The notes under the pieces: model-generated | What the model was told of the DNA's origin: nothing | Database searches by the model: none | Seen by the model: only the letters and a program-made list of their open reading frames with translations | Made by a program: the position numbers and the translations under genes | Source of the DNA: Deltaproteobacteria bacterium | GTDB lineage: Bacteria > Myxococcota_A > Bradymonadia > REDH01 | Direction of reading: 5' to 3' | NCBI GenBank assembly: GCA_007693585.1 | Contig: REDH01000067.1 | Span: 16,593-80,592, forward strand | Length of the DNA stretch: 64,000 nt | Shown: in pieces, positions 61,947 to 64,000 of the stretch | Position numbering within the stretch: the stretch's first letter is position 1 | Layout: each line of letters begins with the position of its first letter

Positions 61947-63740
61947 TCAGCGGTCGATGACCGTGGTTCCGAAGGGCGACTGGTTGCTGCGCTCCTCGTC
62001 GCGGCCGATGGGCCGGGCCCCGAACGGGTTGGTGTCCTGCGCCGGGGTGGGTCGTGCGGCGGGCTCGGGCTCGCGCTCTGCGGGCCTCTCCTGCTGCCGC
62101 GGGCGCTCCTGCGCGGGCGGGTCGTCCTGCTGGGTGACACGGATGCGGGGGCTCGAGACTTCCTGGCGCGCCGCCGGGGGCTCCTCGGCGCGCGGGCGGC
62201 GCGTGTTGGCGGCCGCAGGACGAGGGTCGCGGCCAGAGGTGGCCACCTCTCGCTCCTCCTCCAGGGCGACGGCCAGCGAGATCGCCGAGCGGCTGTTCAG
62301 GGTCATGGTGCGGTCCTGGTGGCCAGCGGCCTCGAAGACCAGGGTGACCGGGCGCTCGGACGGGCCGAAGGCGTTCCCCGACGGAATCGGGCGGGGCTCT
62401 CCGTCGCCGATGCGCATCCGCGCATCGGCGGGCGTGACGTCCAGCTCGTAGCGGTGCATCTCCGGGATCACCGCACCGCGCTGGACCGCGTCCACCGCCA
62501 TCGCCAGCGCCTCTTCCGCCGGGGTCGCTGCGGGCACCGGCGCTGGCGCAGGTTCCGCGGTGGCTGCCACCGGCGGCTCGGGAAGCCCGTCCACCACCAC
62601 CGGCTGCCCGGTCTCGGACGAGCGCAGCAGCAGCGCTCCTGCCGCCACGATGGACAGCAGCAGGGCAGCCACCAGACCGAGCACCAGGCCCGTGCGCCGC
62701 TTCGGCTGCCACTCGCCCACGTCGGTGCGGCTCACCCCGGTGGTCGGCGCGTAGCCCATCGACGTCGGTGACGTCGGGTGCACCTGTGGCATGCTCATGG
62801 TCGCGGGCATCGACGTGCCCTGCAGCGACGGGGTGCGGCGCTCGATGTCCGCCAGCATCGCCTCCGCGCTCTCGTACCGCTCCTCGATCGGCTTCGCGAC
62901 CGCCTTGCGGATGATGTCCACCAGACCACTCGCCTCGGTGTTCGGCCCCAGCGGAACCGGATCCCGACCGAGCTGCGCCGCCGCCACCATGATGCGGTTC
63001 TGATCGTCCATGTACGGCGTGCGCCCCTCCAGGAGCTCCGCCATCATGTGCCCGAGAGCGTACAGATCCGTCTGCGGCACCGGCTTGCCGTTCAGCAGCT
63101 CCGGAGACGCATACTCCGGCGTGCACGCGATCATCCCCGCCACCGTTGCCGTCGACGCCTGCAGCTCCGAACCCCCCAGCACCTTCGCAATGCCGAAGTC
63201 CAGCACCTTCGCGTAACGCGTCCGACCCCCCCGCTCCACCACCATGAACACGTTCGCAGGCTTCAGATCCCGGTGCACGATGCCGAGCTGATGCGCCTCC
63301 GTCAGCGCCTCCAGCACGTCCCGCGTGATCTCACCCACCTCGCGCGGACTCATCGTCCGGCGCTCCTTCAGCATGTCCTCCAGAGGCTGCCCCTGGATCA
63401 GCTCCATCACGATGAACGGCAACCCGTCATCCGTCCGCCCCACATCCTGCACCTGCACGATGTGACGACTCCGCAACGCCGCCGCCGTCTCCGCCTCCCG
63501 AAGGAACCGCTTGCGCGCATCCTCGTTGCCCGCATGCTCCTCCTTCAGCACCTTCACCGCATACCGCAGCCGATCCACCGCCGCATGACGCGCCTGGTAC
63601 ACCCACGCATAACCACCCTCGCCCAGCACCTTCTCGACAATGTACTTGCCTCCGAAGGTCGCCTCGCGATGCGGCGCACGCGAATGCTCCAGATCGGGCT
63701 CGTCCACGAGCTCCTCTCGCGTCGTCTCCTGCGTCGTCAT
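61947..63740 (-). CDS. Transmembrane Ser/Thr protein kinase (PknB-type) with PEGA-like tail
   Basis: A 597-residue kinase. The kinase domain (about 30-310) has the glycine loop GEGGYAWVYQA, ATP Lys63, HRDLKPAN (Asp158), DFG at 181-183 and a SPE activation-loop end, so it should be active. One membrane helix (LVLGLVAALLLSIVAAGALLL) and a periplasmic part follow: a Pro/Ala linker, a PEGA-like beta repeat (VTPADARMRIGDGEPRPIPSG) and an Arg/Pro/Gln-rich end. GAGAGAG precedes the ATG at 63740. Such kinases control envelope and development in myxobacteria. Its promoter is clear. Confidence 0.93.
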   Translation of the reverse strand: MTTQETTREELVDEPDLEHSRAPHREATFGGKYIVEKVLGEGGYAWVYQARHAAVDRLRYAVKVLKEEHAGNEDARKRFLREAETAAALRSRHIVQVQDVGRTDDGLPFIVMELIQGQPLEDMLKERRTMSPREVGEITRDVLEALTEAHQLGIVHRDLKPANVFMVVERGGRTRYAKVLDFGIAKVLGGSELQASTATVAGMIACTPEYASPELLNGKPVPQTDLYALGHMMAELLEGRTPYMDDQNRIMVAAAQLGRDPVPLGPNTEASGLVDIIRKAVAKPIEERYESAEAMLADIERRTPSLQGTSMPATMSMPQVHPTSPTSMGYAPTTGVSRTDVGEWQPKRRTGLVLGLVAALLLSIVAAGALLLRSSETGQPVVVDGLPEPPVAATAEPAPAPVPAATPAEEALAMAVDAVQRGAVIPEMHRYELDVTPADARMRIGDGEPRPIPSGNAFGPSERPVTLVFEAAGHQDRTMTLNSRSAISLAVALEEEREVATSGRDPRPAAANTRRPRAEEPPAARQEVSSPRIRVTQQDDPPAQERPRQQERPAEREPEPAARPTPAQDTNPFGARPIGRDEERSNQSPFGTTVIDR

Positions 63741-63784
63741 CTGCTCTCTCACGTTCGGCCGAACGCCGTGATATCAACCCCCCC

Positions 63785-63813
63785 AAACTACCGTCTCCCC
63801 CAACCCCGGTCAA
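63785..63813 (-). promoter_or_regulatory. Sigma-70 type promoter for the Ser/Thr kinase
   Basis: On the minus strand TTGACC, exactly 17 nt, TAGTTT; 45 bp before the kinase start. Confidence 0.6.
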
Positions 63814-64000
63814 GTCGCGATCCGCCCGTTTTTCACAGGTTCCTCGCGCCTCCACCCCCACACCGATGCCCGCCCAATCCCCTCCGACGCTCCCCGACCC
63901 CACCCTGTTCACTCCCCACGAACACTTTCTCCTCACCCCACCCCGAACACCCGACGACGCACCCCCCGCCCACCCCCCCACCGCGCCACCAAAATAGGAA
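63814..64000. other. Upstream region at window end
   Basis: No gene is supported. The plus strand is very C-rich and poor in G; only the edge of an upstream region is visible. Confidence 0.5.

Overview
This is a 64 kb piece of a high-GC, gene-dense bacterial chromosome with a Gram-negative gene set: lipoproteins with clear lipoboxes, a LolA carrier, two peptidoglycan glycosyltransferases and a proton-pumping complex I. Cys-rich, von Willebrand-like and lamin-tail lipoproteins, a PEGA-type Ser/Thr kinase, a TatT-type TRAP transporter and long acidic or Pro-rich linkers together suggest the Myxococcota or a related deltaproteobacterial lineage. That placement is inferred; no rRNA or other phylogenetic marker is present. 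No insertion sequence, integrase, CRISPR array, tRNA or rRNA was found, so the window looks like core chromosome, not an island.

Layout. 1-5 kb: the start of an alpha/beta hydrolase, a secreted protein, a degenerate von Willebrand-type lipoprotein and a large lipoprotein with three lamin-tail-like repeats. 5-7.1 kb: two overlapping ArsA-family ATPases. 7.1-13.4 kb (minus strand): an AsmA-like/GT51 fusion, cutA and a PAS-GGDEF-EAL protein. 13.6-18.8 kb: a phasin-like coiled-coil protein and a four-gene TatT-P-Q-M TRAP transporter. 19.2-24.5 kb: CNNM/CorC protein, LolA, a small membrane protein, RqcH and a CBM9-like secreted protein. 24.7-28.5 kb: a small protein, an orphan XPB-associated-domain protein and a dicarboxylate/glutamate symporter, translationally coupled. 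28.6-33.1 kb: a Cys-cluster lipoprotein, a second AsmA-like/GT51 fusion and alanine dehydrogenase. 33.2-38.7 kb: a nuclease-family remnant, an ECF sigma/anti-sigma pair and PhoB-PhoR-PhoU. 38.9-47.8 kb: a triple-DsbA lipoprotein, a degenerate lipid-kinase-like protein, glutamate dehydrogenase with HyuA/HyuB, and a PHP-like protein with an RGG tail. 47.9-56.5 kb: nuoEF and nuoJKLMN as two separately promoted blocks. 56.6-63.7 kb (minus strand): polyprenyl synthase, ArnT-like glycosyltransferase and metallo-hydrolase, then a secreted helical protein and a Ser/Thr kinase.

Themes. Much of the window serves the envelope: two enzymes that join a lipid-groove-like domain to glycan polymerisation, lipid-carrier synthesis, lipoprotein transport, periplasmic thiol chemistry and uptake. 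A second theme is glutamate and alanine metabolism feeding complex I. Several recognisable families have lost catalytic residues (lipid kinase, PHP, VWA). Local G-versus-C strand bias changes in multi-kilobase blocks that ignore gene orientation and in places switch inside genes.
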